A DNA stretch of 64,000 nucleotides from Nocardia nova. Lineage in GTDB: Bacteria; Actinomycetota; Actinomycetes; Mycobacteriales; Mycobacteriaceae. The number at the start of each line of letters is the position of its first letter. Positions within the stretch are counted from its first letter, which is position 1. Below are positions 35,845 to 44,568 of the stretch, in pieces. The position numbers and the translations under genes are program-made. Location: assembly GCF_002933465.1 (NCBI RefSeq), contig NZ_PSZE01000005.1, positions 248,001 through 312,000 of the forward strand, given 5' to 3'. The notes below the pieces were generated by a model, which was given only the letters and a program-made list of their open reading frames with translations, was not told the origin of the DNA and made no database searches.

Positions 35845-36180
35845 GGGGGATCACCCTCTTCCAGTTCCGTGAGAACAAGCCGCGCCCGGCGAGATTCTCC
35901 TGCCGCATGGACGTCACCGTCCGCATCAACCCTCCTTGATCCACATCGGCGACCGGTTCCGGACCCGGCGTCTCGCCGCCCGGTGCCACCGCCCCGTCGA
36001 TTACGCACTTTCAGCGGCTACCCGCTCACGACCGCACTACACCGTCAGCGCACCCGTTCGTGCGATTCCTTACGAAACCACGTCTCATACAGCATCTTTC
36101 GACGCGAAGCGGGCACGCTGACGACCGCTGCGCGCCACAGTGAGCTGCACGACATCGTTCGCCGAACCGCGGCCCCGTGG
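35845..36180. other. Gene-free stretch before the antiporter remnant
   Basis: Apart from the esterase promoter, I see no supported gene here. The last part may be further decayed antiporter sequence, but no conserved motif is readable before 36181. Confidence 0.4.
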
Positions 36181-36439
36181 GGCGAGATCTTCGGCGGAAA
36201 CGCGTTGCTCCCCGTGCTGTTCCTGCTCGCGACGTCGCTGTCGGGCTCGTCGATTGCTTCCCCAGGCCCACAACACCGATATCTACCTCACCGCTCTCGG
36301 CGGCGTACTCACCCTCGTCCTCATGACCGGTCTGGTGTTCCGTCCCCGCCGCCATGGTTGCGGATGGGGCCCGGATTCGCTGACCGTGCTCGTCGTGTAC
36401 GTCCTCGGCGTGGTCGGGCTCGCCCTCATCCCGAGCTGA
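36181..36439 (+). pseudogene. Cation/proton (CaCA-type) antiporter C-terminal remnant with one frameshift
   Basis: Two adjoining frames give one continuous protein: GEIFGGNALLPVLFLLATSL-SGSS (36181-36252), then after a one-base shift LLPQAHNTDIYLTALGGVLT, LVLMTGLVFRPRR and DSLTVLVVYVLGVVGLALIP to the stop at 36439. The first block is the start of a helix after the second alpha-repeat of Na/Ca- and H/Ca-exchangers (xIFGxN), and the rest fits the last two transmembrane helices. The N-terminal three quarters of the transporter is gone. Confidence 0.68.
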
Positions 36440-36533
36440 CCGCGATGCCGGTGGCGCGGTAGCGGGGTTTCCGGAGGGACCTAGGATCGAGGTGATCCAC
36501 TTGCCGGAGGATGTGAACAGACAAGGGGTGTCG

Positions 36534-37370
36534 GTGATTTCAGCACGCGAGATGTGGGCGGTGTTCGAGCCGATCCACGCGGTGACCTATTTCGCTCCGG
36601 AATGCCGGGCCGAATTCGAGCAGGCAGGTCTGCGCGGCTTCTGGCGCGGTTATTTCGGCGGTCGATCGGCGCCCTTCGGGCCGGTCGGTCCCGGCGTGGT
36701 GACGGCGGCCTTCTTCGGCTTCTCCCCCGCCATGGTGGCCCGGGCGCTCCCGGGCGTGTGGGAGCTGGCGACGCCGCAGCGAGTACTCGCGGCCCGCTCC
36801 GCCGGTGCCCGCGCCGCGCTGATCCGGCTCGGCGGAACCCACGAGGAGTATGCCGAGGCGGCCGAACTGGCCCGGCGGGCCGCGACAGCGGTGGAACTCG
36901 AAGGCAAACCCCTCGCCGCCGCCAATGCCGACCTGCACTGGCCCGGCGACCCGCTGTCGGTCCTGTGGCATGCCTGCACGGTGCTGCGCGAGCACCGAGG
37001 CGACGGCCATGTCGCGGCGCTGACCACCGCCGGACTGACCGGATGTCAGAGTCTGGCCTGGCGCGCCGCCACCGATTCCGGACGCGACGTCCTGCAACCG
37101 GCTCGCGGCTGGGACGACGAGGACTGGGATCGCGCGATCGCGGGCCTGACCGAGCGGGGCTGGCTCGACGCCGACGGACGGCCCACCTCGGCCGGTCGTG
37201 CCGAATTCGACGAGATCGAAAGGCGCACCGACGATTTGGCCGCGCGGCCGTGGCGGGAGATCGGGTCCGCGGCGACCGAACGCCTCGCCGAACTGCTGCG
37301 ACCGCTGGCCCGCGCCGCCCATACCGCTATGCCCGACCGCACCCCCATCGGCACGCTGCCCCGCCCCTGA
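36534..37370 (+). CDS. SCO6745-family (helix-turn-helix-like) hypothetical protein
   Basis: The 278-residue protein is all-helical and begins MISAREMWAVFEPIHAVTYF, with an FFGFSPAMVARALPGVW segment near residue 60 and a winged-helix-like end (ERGWLDADGRPTSAGRAEFD, then EIERRTDDLAARPW). This layout matches the actinobacterial SCO6745 family, whose role is unknown. GTG 36534 is chosen because AAGGGG lies five bases upstream. A loosely DosR-like sequence (GGGACCTAGGATCG, 36476-36489) lies upstream; I consider it chance level. Confidence 0.72.
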   Translation: MISAREMWAVFEPIHAVTYFAPECRAEFEQAGLRGFWRGYFGGRSAPFGPVGPGVVTAAFFGFSPAMVARALPGVWELATPQRVLAARSAGARAALIRLGGTHEEYAEAAELARRAATAVELEGKPLAAANADLHWPGDPLSVLWHACTVLREHRGDGHVAALTTAGLTGCQSLAWRAATDSGRDVLQPARGWDDEDWDRAIAGLTERGWLDADGRPTSAGRAEFDEIERRTDDLAARPWREIGSAATERLAELLRPLARAAHTAMPDRTPIGTLPRP

Positions 37371-37400
37371 GCGGCAGGGATTCGCGTTCGGGCGAAGAAA

Positions 37401-37414
37401 TTGACCAACGTCCC
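37401..37414. promoter_or_regulatory. DosR-box-like site TTGAC-N4-GTCCC
   Basis: It matches seven of the nine fixed positions of GGGAC-N4-GNCCC. It lies about 225 bases before the phosphoribosyltransferase fusion gene, farther than usual, but is the only such site in the gap. Confidence 0.35.
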
Positions 37415-37637
37415 ACGCATCGGAGCCTTCGGCACGATTCGGCGAAGCTAGCGAACGCGGATAGTTGCCGTATGGGACCGATGAGCACCCCGGCGACCCG
37501 GTCGGTGAACTCGGTAACGCCCTGCTCGGACTCAGCGCCGAGGTCCAGTGGTCGCCGCAGCGCTAGGACGTGGGCCGCGCCGAGCCGGCATGCCGTGCTG
37601 CCCGCGGGTTTCGCAAGGACCCGGCAGGAGGCATTCG

Positions 37638-38975
37638 ATGGTGTTTCGTGATCGCGTCGAGGCGGGCAGCAAGCTCGCGACGCGTCTGATGACCCTGCGT
37701 GATACCGATGTCGTCGTCCTGGGCCTGCCGCGTGGCGGAGTACCGGTCGCCTTCGAAGTGGCGCGGGCATTGCGCGCACCGCTGGACGTGCTGGTGATCC
37801 GCAAGCTGGGTGTCCCCTATCAGCCCGAACTCGCTTTCGGCGCGGTCGGTGAGGACGACACTCGCGTACTCAACACTCTGGTCGTGCGCCGCACCGGACT
37901 GTCCGAGGACGACATCGATGCGGTGGAGAAGCACGAACGCGCGGAACTGGCGCGTCGCGTCGACATGTACCGGCAGGGCCGCGACGGACCGCCGCTGCGT
38001 GGCCGGACCGTGGTGCTGGTCGACGACGGCATCGCGACGGGGGCCACCGCCCGCGCCGCCTGCCGCGTGGCCCGTGCCCGCGGCGCCGCCCGTATCGTCC
38101 TCGCGACGCCCGTCGCCGCACGCGAGGCATTGGCGTCGCTGCGGCCGGAAACCGACGACATCGTCTGCCTGAGAACGCCGCTGCTCTTCGACGCGGTCGG
38201 CCAGTGGTACCGGCACTTCGGTCAGACGAGCGACGCCGAAGTCGTCGATCTGCTCGCCCGGGCGGCGGTCGCCGCCCGCGAACGACCCGGCGTGGCCGAG
38301 TCCGGCGATCCGCCGCTGGTCGACGACGAGGTCGCCATCACCGTCGGGAAGGCCGAACTGAGCGGCCACCTGACGGTTCCGGAAGCCGCGACGGGCGTGG
38401 TCGTCTTCGCCCACGGCAGCGGCAGCAGCCGCCATAGTCCGCGCAACCGGTTCGTCGCCACCGTCCTGCAGCGGGCCGGACTCGGAACGCTGCTGTTCGA
38501 TCTGCTCACCCCCGCCGAAGAGCTCGACCGCGCCAACGTCTTCGATATCGGCCTGCTGGCGAATCGGCTGGCGGGTGTCACGCGGTGGCTCACCGCGCTG
38601 CGCTACGCCGACGACCGTCCGATCGGATACTTCGGCGCCAGCACCGGGGCCGCCGCCGCGCTGCGGGCGGCCGCCGCGCCGGAACTGGGCATCGCCGCCG
38701 TCGTCTCCCGCGGCGGCCGACCCGACCTCGCCGACCTCTATCTGACCGCCGTGCGGGCGCCGACCCTGTTGATCGTGGGCGGAAACGACCCGACGGTAAT
38801 CGAATTGAACCGGTACGCCCAGCGAGCGATGACGTGCGAGACACGCGTCGAGATCGTGCCCGGCGCCACCCATCTGTTCGCCGAGCCCGGCGCGCTGGAG
38901 GCGGTAGCCGAACTGGCCCGCGACTGGTTCGGCACCCATTTCCGCGAATCCGCGGCCGCCCGCGCGCGACCATGA
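37638..38975 (+). CDS. Phosphoribosyltransferase fused to dienelactone-hydrolase-like domain (Rv0571c type)
   Basis: The 445-residue protein has an N-terminal type I phosphoribosyltransferase (residues 1-215), with LGLPRGGVPVAFEVARAL near 30 and the PRPP loop VVLVDDGIATGATARAA near 130. The C-terminal half is an alpha/beta hydrolase: VFAHGSGSSRHSPRNRFVA, nucleophile Ser in YFGASTGAAAAL near 330, acid in GGNDPTV and His in PGATHLF. M. tuberculosis Rv0571c has the same two-domain build and belongs to the DosR regulon. GGCAGGAGG precedes ATG 37638. The small molecule linking the two activities is unknown. Confidence 0.9.
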   Translation: MVFRDRVEAGSKLATRLMTLRDTDVVVLGLPRGGVPVAFEVARALRAPLDVLVIRKLGVPYQPELAFGAVGEDDTRVLNTLVVRRTGLSEDDIDAVEKHERAELARRVDMYRQGRDGPPLRGRTVVLVDDGIATGATARAACRVARARGAARIVLATPVAAREALASLRPETDDIVCLRTPLLFDAVGQWYRHFGQTSDAEVVDLLARAAVAARERPGVAESGDPPLVDDEVAITVGKAELSGHLTVPEAATGVVVFAHGSGSSRHSPRNRFVATVLQRAGLGTLLFDLLTPAEELDRANVFDIGLLANRLAGVTRWLTALRYADDRPIGYFGASTGAAAALRAAAAPELGIAAVVSRGGRPDLADLYLTAVRAPTLLIVGGNDPTVIELNRYAQRAMTCETRVEIVPGATHLFAEPGALEAVAELARDWFGTHFRESAAARARP

Positions 38976-38992
38976 CCGGGTGAGCGATGTCC

Positions 38993-39655
38993 TCACCCCT
39001 GTGCGAGACCCCCGCCCTCCCCGATGGTGCGGACCAGAAAGACCCCGGTGACCACCGCGACGGCGACCGCCATGGCGAGCCCGCCCACTGCCCCGATCGC
39101 GGCGATCTGCGCCGCCGACTGCCCGGGCTGCCACCACGGAGTGGACACCGCGGTGAACGCGCACAGCCCGGCGATCCAGCCGATGGCGTTGCCCCAGGGC
39201 CACAACGCCGCCCGCTCGCTGTAGTGGCGCAACACCGTCCACTGCGCGACGCCCAGGGAGAACACCACGACCAAACCCGCGGCCACCACAGCCGGAATCT
39301 GCACCCACAGCGGCCACCGTGCGACCTGCTCGCCGAGGAGCATCGGCACCATCCCCAGCATCCACGCCACGACCGCGGCCGCCGCCGTGACCCCGATCCA
39401 GGGCGCCGTGCGCCAGTGCGGCAGTGCGGAGCGCAGCACGGAGGACTGGAACGCGCCCAGGACCGCCCCTTCCACCGCACCAGCGGACAGCATCGCGGCG
39501 GCCGTGACACCGGCACCGGCATGAGCGGTCGCCGCGGCGGCGGTTGCCGGGGCGAGAAAGCCGAGGAATTCCCCGACCGTCACGGCCGCCACCCACCGGC
39601 GCCACAGCGTCGTCTGTCGCGAGAGCGGGCGCAGTGCCGGTTGGTCGATGGTCAT
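38993..39655 (-). CDS. Multi-pass membrane protein, hypothetical
   Basis: The 220-residue protein has a short polar N-terminus (MTIDQPALRPLSRQTTLWRR) and six hydrophobic segments, among them AAVTVGEFLGFLAPATAAAA and WIGVTAAAAVVAWMLGMVPM. No enzyme or transporter motif is visible. It is convergent with the fusion gene at 37638 and divergent from the kinase-like gene at 39865. I do not recognise a named family. Confidence 0.75.
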   Translation of the reverse strand: MTIDQPALRPLSRQTTLWRRWVAAVTVGEFLGFLAPATAAAATAHAGAGVTAAAMLSAGAVEGAVLGAFQSSVLRSALPHWRTAPWIGVTAAAAVVAWMLGMVPMLLGEQVARWPLWVQIPAVVAAGLVVVFSLGVAQWTVLRHYSERAALWPWGNAIGWIAGLCAFTAVSTPWWQPGQSAAQIAAIGAVGGLAMAVAVAVVTGVFLVRTIGEGGGLAQG

Positions 39656-39814
39656 GATGGGTCGCCTCACTGGTCGAAGTCCGTGATTCGATCCTGGATC
39701 GCGGCCCCGCCCGCCCGGCAGATTCGAAAGTCCTTGACGGTCCCCGGTTTCCGGCATCCCTGTCACCGGCACCGCGCACATCGACGCACCACGGGCCGCA
39801 TGGTCCACATTCCG

Positions 39815-39828
39815 GTGACTTTGGTCCA
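39815..39828. promoter_or_regulatory. DosR-box-like site GTGACTTTGGTCCA
   Basis: Seven of nine fixed positions of GGGAC-N4-GNCCC match. It ends 36 bases before the ATG of the kinase-like/AAA gene, the classic distance for DosR activation. Confidence 0.5.
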
Positions 39829-39864
39829 TCACGAATTCGCGGATCATCGGCGACGCTGGTACCG

Positions 39865-41328
39865 ATGGAGACGAACGACCCCTTCGCCGCGCTCGCCGAA
39901 ACTCATTCGGCAGTAGTCGTGCTGTACGGAGACCGGGCCTACAAGGTCAAGAAGCCGGTGCGGACCGACTTTCTCGACTTCTCCACGCGGGCCGCGCGCG
40001 AAGCGGCGTGCATCCGCGAACTCGAACTCAATCGGCGGTTTGCTCCCGATGTCTATCTCGGCATCGGACACCTGTCCGATCCGACGACGGATGCGGACGA
40101 ACCGGTGCTGCTGATGCGCCGGCTCCCCGACGCCACCCGGTTGTCGCGGCGCCTCGACGACCCGCCCGCCGCCCGCGACATCCTCTCGGTACTGGTACGC
40201 GACGTGGCGGCCTGGCACGACCGGGCGCCGGCCGGAGCGGCGATCGATCGCGCGGCGAGGGTGACGGCGGTCCGCGAGCGCTGGATGTCGTTGCTGTCCG
40301 GGATGACCCATCCCCCGATCGAATCGGCCGCGGTGCGAGAGCTGACCGAACTGGCCATGCGCTACCTCGACGGACGGAAGGCGCTGTTCGACAAGCGCAT
40401 CGCCACCGGGCGTATCGTCGACGGTCACGGAGATTTGCGCGCCGACGACATCTTCGTCACCGACGACGGGGTACGGGTCATCGACTGCCTCGACTTCGAC
40501 GACGAACTCCGCCACGTCGATCGGCTCGACGACATCTGCTTCCTGGCCATGGATCTGGAACGCCTCGGGTACCCGGATCTCAGCCGGGCGGTCGTCGACG
40601 AGTACCTCGCGACGACCGGCGACCCGGCGCCGGACTCGCTGTACCACCACTACATCGCCTACCGGGCGGCGGTGCGTGCGAAGGTCGACTGCGTGCGATG
40701 GCGCCAGGGCGAGCGGCACGCCGCGCCGAGTGCGGTCCGGCACGTCGAGGTCGCCCTGCGGCACCTCGCCGCCGGCGCGGTGCGCCTGGTGCTGGTCGGT
40801 GGCCTGCCGGGGACCGGCAAATCGACGATCGCCCGCCGCCTGGCCGCGGCGACCGGCGCGATTCTGTTGTCCAGCGACCACATTCGCGCCGTTGCGCGCA
40901 CCGAGGGCGTGCTGGACGGTGCGATCGGCGAGTACGACCACGGCGCCTACAGCCCCGCCGCCCGCGATCACGTCTACGCCGTCATGTGCGCCGAGGCGCA
41001 GACTCTGCTCGCCGCCGGCCGGTCGGTCGTTCTCGACGCCAGCTGGATCGATGACGCGCAGCGACGCCGAGCGTCTCGGCTCGCGACCGACACCGCGGCC
41101 GATCTCATCGAACTCTGTTGTAGCGCACCGGCTTCCGTCGCCGCCGCACGCATCAGGGCACGCAGCGGATCCGAATCCGACGCCACACCCGCCGTCGCGG
41201 CGGCCATGGCCACCGATCGCGACCCGTGGCCGGGTGCGGTGGTACTGGACACCACCGCACCGGAGGACGATACCGCCGCAGCCGCGCTGCGCAGTTATCG
41301 GCACAGGATGGAACGGGAGCACTCGTGA
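39865..41328 (+). CDS. Aminoglycoside-phosphotransferase-like domain fused to AAA kinase (Rv2004c type)
   Basis: The 487-residue protein starts METNDPFAALAETHSAVVVL. The N-terminal APH-like half (1-300) has AYKVKKPV (candidate ATP-binding Lys), the catalytic-loop-like VDGHGDLRADDIF near residue 190 and the metal-binding-like DCLDFDD. The C-terminal half has a P-loop LVGGLPGTGKSTIARRL near 315 and a zeta-toxin/kinase-like layout with LDASWIDDAQRRRA. M. tuberculosis Rv2004c, in the DosR regulon, shares this fusion. Its stop overlaps the next gene by four bases. The substrate is unknown. Confidence 0.88.
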   Translation: METNDPFAALAETHSAVVVLYGDRAYKVKKPVRTDFLDFSTRAAREAACIRELELNRRFAPDVYLGIGHLSDPTTDADEPVLLMRRLPDATRLSRRLDDPPAARDILSVLVRDVAAWHDRAPAGAAIDRAARVTAVRERWMSLLSGMTHPPIESAAVRELTELAMRYLDGRKALFDKRIATGRIVDGHGDLRADDIFVTDDGVRVIDCLDFDDELRHVDRLDDICFLAMDLERLGYPDLSRAVVDEYLATTGDPAPDSLYHHYIAYRAAVRAKVDCVRWRQGERHAAPSAVRHVEVALRHLAAGAVRLVLVGGLPGTGKSTIARRLAAATGAILLSSDHIRAVARTEGVLDGAIGEYDHGAYSPAARDHVYAVMCAEAQTLLAAGRSVVLDASWIDDAQRRRASRLATDTAADLIELCCSAPASVAAARIRARSGSESDATPAVAAAMATDRDPWPGAVVLDTTAPEDDTAAAALRSYRHRMEREHS

Positions 41329-41819
41329 CCGCGGAGCCGACCGTCGACCTCACCGACGTCACCTACCGCCGTCTCAGCCCCGGCGACTGCGACGCGGTCC
41401 GGGATCTGCACGCGACGCTCGATCAGCGCGACGGCTACTACCGGTTCTTCGGCGCGCGGCCGCAACATCTCGAACATCTGGCCGCGGCCATCTCGCTGAA
41501 CGACCCGAAGCACTGCGCCTTCGGTGCCTTCTCGGGCGGTCGGCTCATCGGTGTGGCGAATTACGTCGTGCTGCCCGACACCGACTGCGCCGAGGTGGCC
41601 ATGGTGGTCGCCCACGAGGACCAGCAGTCCGGTATCGGCACCGCACTGCTCACGCGGCTGGCCGAGGACGCACGACGGCACGGCATCAGCCGGCTCGCGG
41701 GCGACATCCTGGCCACGAATTCGAAGATGATGCAGTTGCTGATGGACATCGACCTGCCGATGTCGGCCCATCGCGACGACGACGTCGTCCACGTCCTCCT
41801 GCAGATCGGCACGTCGTAG
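41325..41819 (+). CDS. GNAT family N-acetyltransferase
   Basis: The 164-residue protein starts at GTG 41325, which overlaps the TGA of the kinase-like gene (GTGA), so it is translationally coupled. The acetyl-CoA pyrophosphate loop is seen as VVAHEDQQSGIGTALL near residue 95, in place of the consensus Q/R-x-x-G-x-G/A. Related domains appear in M. tuberculosis protein acetyltransferases that modify acetyl-CoA synthetase. An acetyl-CoA synthetase-like gene lies 10 kb away, so that substrate is possible but not shown. Confidence 0.85.
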   Translation: MTAEPTVDLTDVTYRRLSPGDCDAVRDLHATLDQRDGYYRFFGARPQHLEHLAAAISLNDPKHCAFGAFSGGRLIGVANYVVLPDTDCAEVAMVVAHEDQQSGIGTALLTRLAEDARRHGISRLAGDILATNSKMMQLLMDIDLPMSAHRDDDVVHVLLQIGTS

Positions 41820-41836
41820 GCGGCCGCCGGCTCCGG

Positions 41837-42787
41837 TCAGCCCATTTCGCCTACCGGCGCCGCGGCCCGCGTCTGGTCCTCGTACAGCTGCTCGATCCGC
41901 GAGCGCAGCCCGGGAGCGGTGCCCGAGGTGGTCAGGGCAGCGGTCGCCGCGGCGATACCCAATCGGATCGCGTCGTCGAGGTCGTAGCCGCGCGTCAAGC
42001 CGACGGTGATGCCGCCGACCATCGCGTCCCCCGCGCCGATCCCGCTGCGCACCGGCACCGGTATCGGCGCGAACCACTGCGATCGCTCGGCCGTGACCGC
42101 CAGTACCCCCTCGGCGCCGAGCGACACGACGACGACCTCGGCGACCGAGGCGTGCACGAGTTCGCGGGCCGCAGCGGCCTGTGCGTCGCGATCGGGCAGG
42201 GCGCGCCCGACCAACTGCGTGAGCTCCCGCACGCTCGGCTTGATGAGGAAGACGCCGCGCCGGATCGCGCGCAGCGCGGCCCCGGAGGTGTCGAGAATCA
42301 TCGGAACACCCTGTGCTGCGGCCACATCGGCGAGAATCTGATAGTAGTCGGACGCGACGCCGGGCGGAAGGCTGCCGCTGGCCACGACGTAATCCGCGCC
42401 GGGCGCGTAGTGCTCCACCGCCGCCAGGCAGCGGTGCTGTTCGGCCGGCGTCAGCCGCGGCCCCGGGAAGACGAATCGATACTGCTCCCCGGTGTCGTCG
42501 GCGAACACGGCCAGATTCTCCCGGCTCGCCTCGGCGGTGGCCACCGCGTGTGAGGGGATATTCGCCGAGCGCACCAATTGCTCGAGGAAGACTCCGGTGT
42601 GCCCACCGGCGGGATAGATCGCGGTGACGGGCTCACCGAGTGCCGCGACCGTGCGAGCCACATTGATGCCGCCGCCGCCCGGGTCGAAACGCGGTGCGCT
42701 GCACCGCATCTTGTCGGTCGGAAGGACCCGGTCGGCGCGGGCGGCACTATCGATCGCGGGATTCATCGTGAGCGTGACGATCGGCAT
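41837..42787 (-). CDS. pfkB: PfkB-family sugar kinase (6-phosphofructokinase 2/1-phosphofructokinase type)
   Basis: The 316-residue protein starts MPIVTLTMNPAIDSAARADR, then the FDPGGGGINVARTVAALG signature near residue 35, and ends with the PfkB catalytic stretch VRSGIGAGDAMVGGITVGL near 250, where the Asp in GAGDAM is the base. It phosphorylates fructose 6-phosphate or a related sugar phosphate. Rv2029c, the PfkB of the M. tuberculosis DosR regulon, is the close analogue. ATG 42787 fits the N-terminal strand. A DosR-like site with eight of nine fixed positions lies about 60 bases upstream. Confidence 0.9.
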   Translation of the reverse strand: MPIVTLTMNPAIDSAARADRVLPTDKMRCSAPRFDPGGGGINVARTVAALGEPVTAIYPAGGHTGVFLEQLVRSANIPSHAVATAEASRENLAVFADDTGEQYRFVFPGPRLTPAEQHRCLAAVEHYAPGADYVVASGSLPPGVASDYYQILADVAAAQGVPMILDTSGAALRAIRRGVFLIKPSVRELTQLVGRALPDRDAQAAAARELVHASVAEVVVVSLGAEGVLAVTAERSQWFAPIPVPVRSGIGAGDAMVGGITVGLTRGYDLDDAIRLGIAAATAALTTSGTAPGLRSRIEQLYEDQTRAAAPVGEMG

Positions 42788-42846
42788 ACGATCCATCTCA
42801 CGGGATCGGCGGACCACCGAGTAGGGCATTCCGGTCGGCTGCGGTG

Positions 42847-42860
42847 GTGACCGAAGTCCC
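42847..42860. promoter_or_regulatory. DosR-box-like site GTGACCGAAGTCCC
   Basis: It matches eight of nine fixed positions of the palindromic DosR core and lies 60 bases upstream of the pfkB start on the minus strand. Confidence 0.6.
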
Positions 42861-43064
42861 GTGTCCGGTTCGAGCGCAGCTCCCACAGTCGAGTACAAGG
42901 AACGTCACCGAACCCGGCCGGGTGCCGGAAGGAGACATCAGAGTCCCCAGCGCCGCACGACGGCCGGGCGTGATCGACCGTGCTCGGCTCCGTCTCTCCG
43001 GATACCGACCGCGCGGCCGAGGTGCCCGCTCGGGTTGAGCCACGTCGTAGCGTGTGCGGCCGGT

Positions 43065-44402
43065 TCAGGCGGTGGCGCGAGCGCGGGCAAGCAGCGTCTC
43101 GATCTCGTCGGTGATCGCCGCCGGGATCAGTTCGATATCGGGGGTGGTGTCGTAATCGCCGGTGATCCCGAAGGTGAACTGACCGGCGTAGCTCAGCATC
43201 GCGACCGTGGTGCGTAGCCGCATGGCCACCGGTATCCCGGGCCAGACCTGCTCGACCTCGCCGCTCGCGATGCTCAGCCGGTGGCGAGGTCCGGGGACGT
43301 TGGTCGCGAGCGCGCTGATGCCGCGTTGCGGGAAGCGGGTGGCCAGCCGGAACGCCCACGCCGCCACACCCGCGGGCAGCCGGCCGGCCAGCGTCAGCAG
43401 CGATGCCTCCGCCTCCGCCTCCCCCCGCCCGCGATGGCGGGCAATGCGCTCGTGCACGGTCTGCAGACGGTGCACCGGATCGGCGACATCGACCGGCAAG
43501 GCGGCGATGACGACCGAGACCCGGTTGCCCATCGCATATTTCGCCTCGGCCGAGCGCATCGACACCGGTATCACGATCCGTACCGAATCCGGCTGGGGTT
43601 CTTCGCCGCGCGCGCACAGCAGGCGTCGATACGCTCCGGCGAGCGCGGACACCGCGACGTCGTTGACCGTCGCGTCGAACGCGGCGCCGACCTCGTGCAG
43701 CTGCGACAGCGAGGTCCGCGCCACCGCATACCGGCGCCGGCGGCCCAGCGGGCCGTTGAGCGAGGACGTCGAGGTGGGGACCACGGTATCGCGCAGCACC
43801 GGCACCAGCGCGCGTGCCGTGCGGACAGCGAAACGGGAAGCGGTGTACGGCAATCGGATCACGGTCCCCGCCGTGGCCCGCAAGCTCACAGCGGTGTCCG
43901 GCGGCCGCATCGGCAGCTCGGACGGCGACTCCGGCTCTTCGTCGCAGAGACTTTCGAACACCGTGATGCCGGCGATCCCGTCGACCATGCTGTGGTGCGC
44001 CTTGACGATCACCGCCCAGCGGTCCTCGGCGAGATTGTCGACCACGACGACCTGCCACAGCGGATGTTCGCGATCGAGGCGGCGGGCAAGCTCCTCCCCC
44101 ACCAGCTCGCGTAACGCCTGCTCGTCGCGGGGGCCGGGCAGCGCCGTCCATCGGACGTGGCGGGACAATCGGAAATCCGGATCGTCCTCCCAGCTGGGCG
44201 CCGTGATGTCCAGCGGCGTGCGCCGCATCCGCTGGTGCAAGCGGTCGTTGCGGCCCAGCGCCCGGGTCACGGTCTCGTCGAACCGCTCTCGGCTGGGCAC
44301 CGGCCCGGCGACGATCGCGATCGCGGCGATGGCGATGTTGACGTGGCGGTCGCTGTCTTCCAGCTCCATGAAACCCGTATCCAGCGGTCCGAATTCGTTC
44401 AT
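43065..44402 (-). CDS. Wax ester synthase/diacylglycerol acyltransferase (WS/DGAT, Tgs1 type)
   Basis: At 445 residues this is the usual length for the family. The catalytic HHxxxDG is seen as KAHHSMVDGIAG near residue 135, after PLWQVVVVDNLAEDRWAVIV. GNRVSVVIAALPVD near 295 and LATNVPGPRHRLSI near 360 are other landmark motifs. The enzyme joins fatty acyl-CoA to diacylglycerol or fatty alcohol, giving storage lipid. In M. tuberculosis, Tgs1 (Rv3130c) is DosR-controlled and drives triacylglycerol storage under hypoxia. It lies downstream of the universal stress gene on the same strand. Confidence 0.92.
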   Translation of the reverse strand: MNEFGPLDTGFMELEDSDRHVNIAIAAIAIVAGPVPSRERFDETVTRALGRNDRLHQRMRRTPLDITAPSWEDDPDFRLSRHVRWTALPGPRDEQALRELVGEELARRLDREHPLWQVVVVDNLAEDRWAVIVKAHHSMVDGIAGITVFESLCDEEPESPSELPMRPPDTAVSLRATAGTVIRLPYTASRFAVRTARALVPVLRDTVVPTSTSSLNGPLGRRRRYAVARTSLSQLHEVGAAFDATVNDVAVSALAGAYRRLLCARGEEPQPDSVRIVIPVSMRSAEAKYAMGNRVSVVIAALPVDVADPVHRLQTVHERIARHRGRGEAEAEASLLTLAGRLPAGVAAWAFRLATRFPQRGISALATNVPGPRHRLSIASGEVEQVWPGIPVAMRLRTTVAMLSYAGQFTFGITGDYDTTPDIELIPAAITDEIETLLARARATA

Positions 44403-44505
44403 GGTGGTGGCCCGTTCCGAAACATGCCGGCGATCTGCCGAGCTGGTGGGTCCAGTCTCGCGCGCTCCGTCGTGTCACCGGCAGATGCGAAGGTAGCCGC
44501 CGCGA

Positions 44506-44519
44506 GTGACGAAAGGCGG
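44506..44519. promoter_or_regulatory. Weak DosR-like site GTGACGAAAGGCGG
   Basis: Only six of nine fixed positions match. It lies about 105 bases before the WS/DGAT start and is the best candidate in that short gap. It may not be functional if the gene is read through from the universal stress gene. Confidence 0.2.
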
Positions 44520-44568
44520 CCCGTGGCGGGTAGTGCTGCTCTGGCGAAGAACCGGTGGCGCGAGCGCG

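Noticed and set aside
36476..36489. GGGACCTAGGATCG as a DosR box before the SCO6745-like gene
   Set aside because: The right half lacks the CCC arm and the gene is not a known dormancy type, so it is probably chance.
37460..37566. A short plus-strand frame DPVGELGNALLGLSAEVQWS ending at 37566
   Set aside because: It could be a relic lying between the DosR-like site and the fusion gene, but it has no family match and no start.
37563..39779. A 738-codon antisense frame over the phosphoribosyltransferase fusion
   Set aside because: It has no domains; the true plus-strand gene has complete catalytic motifs.
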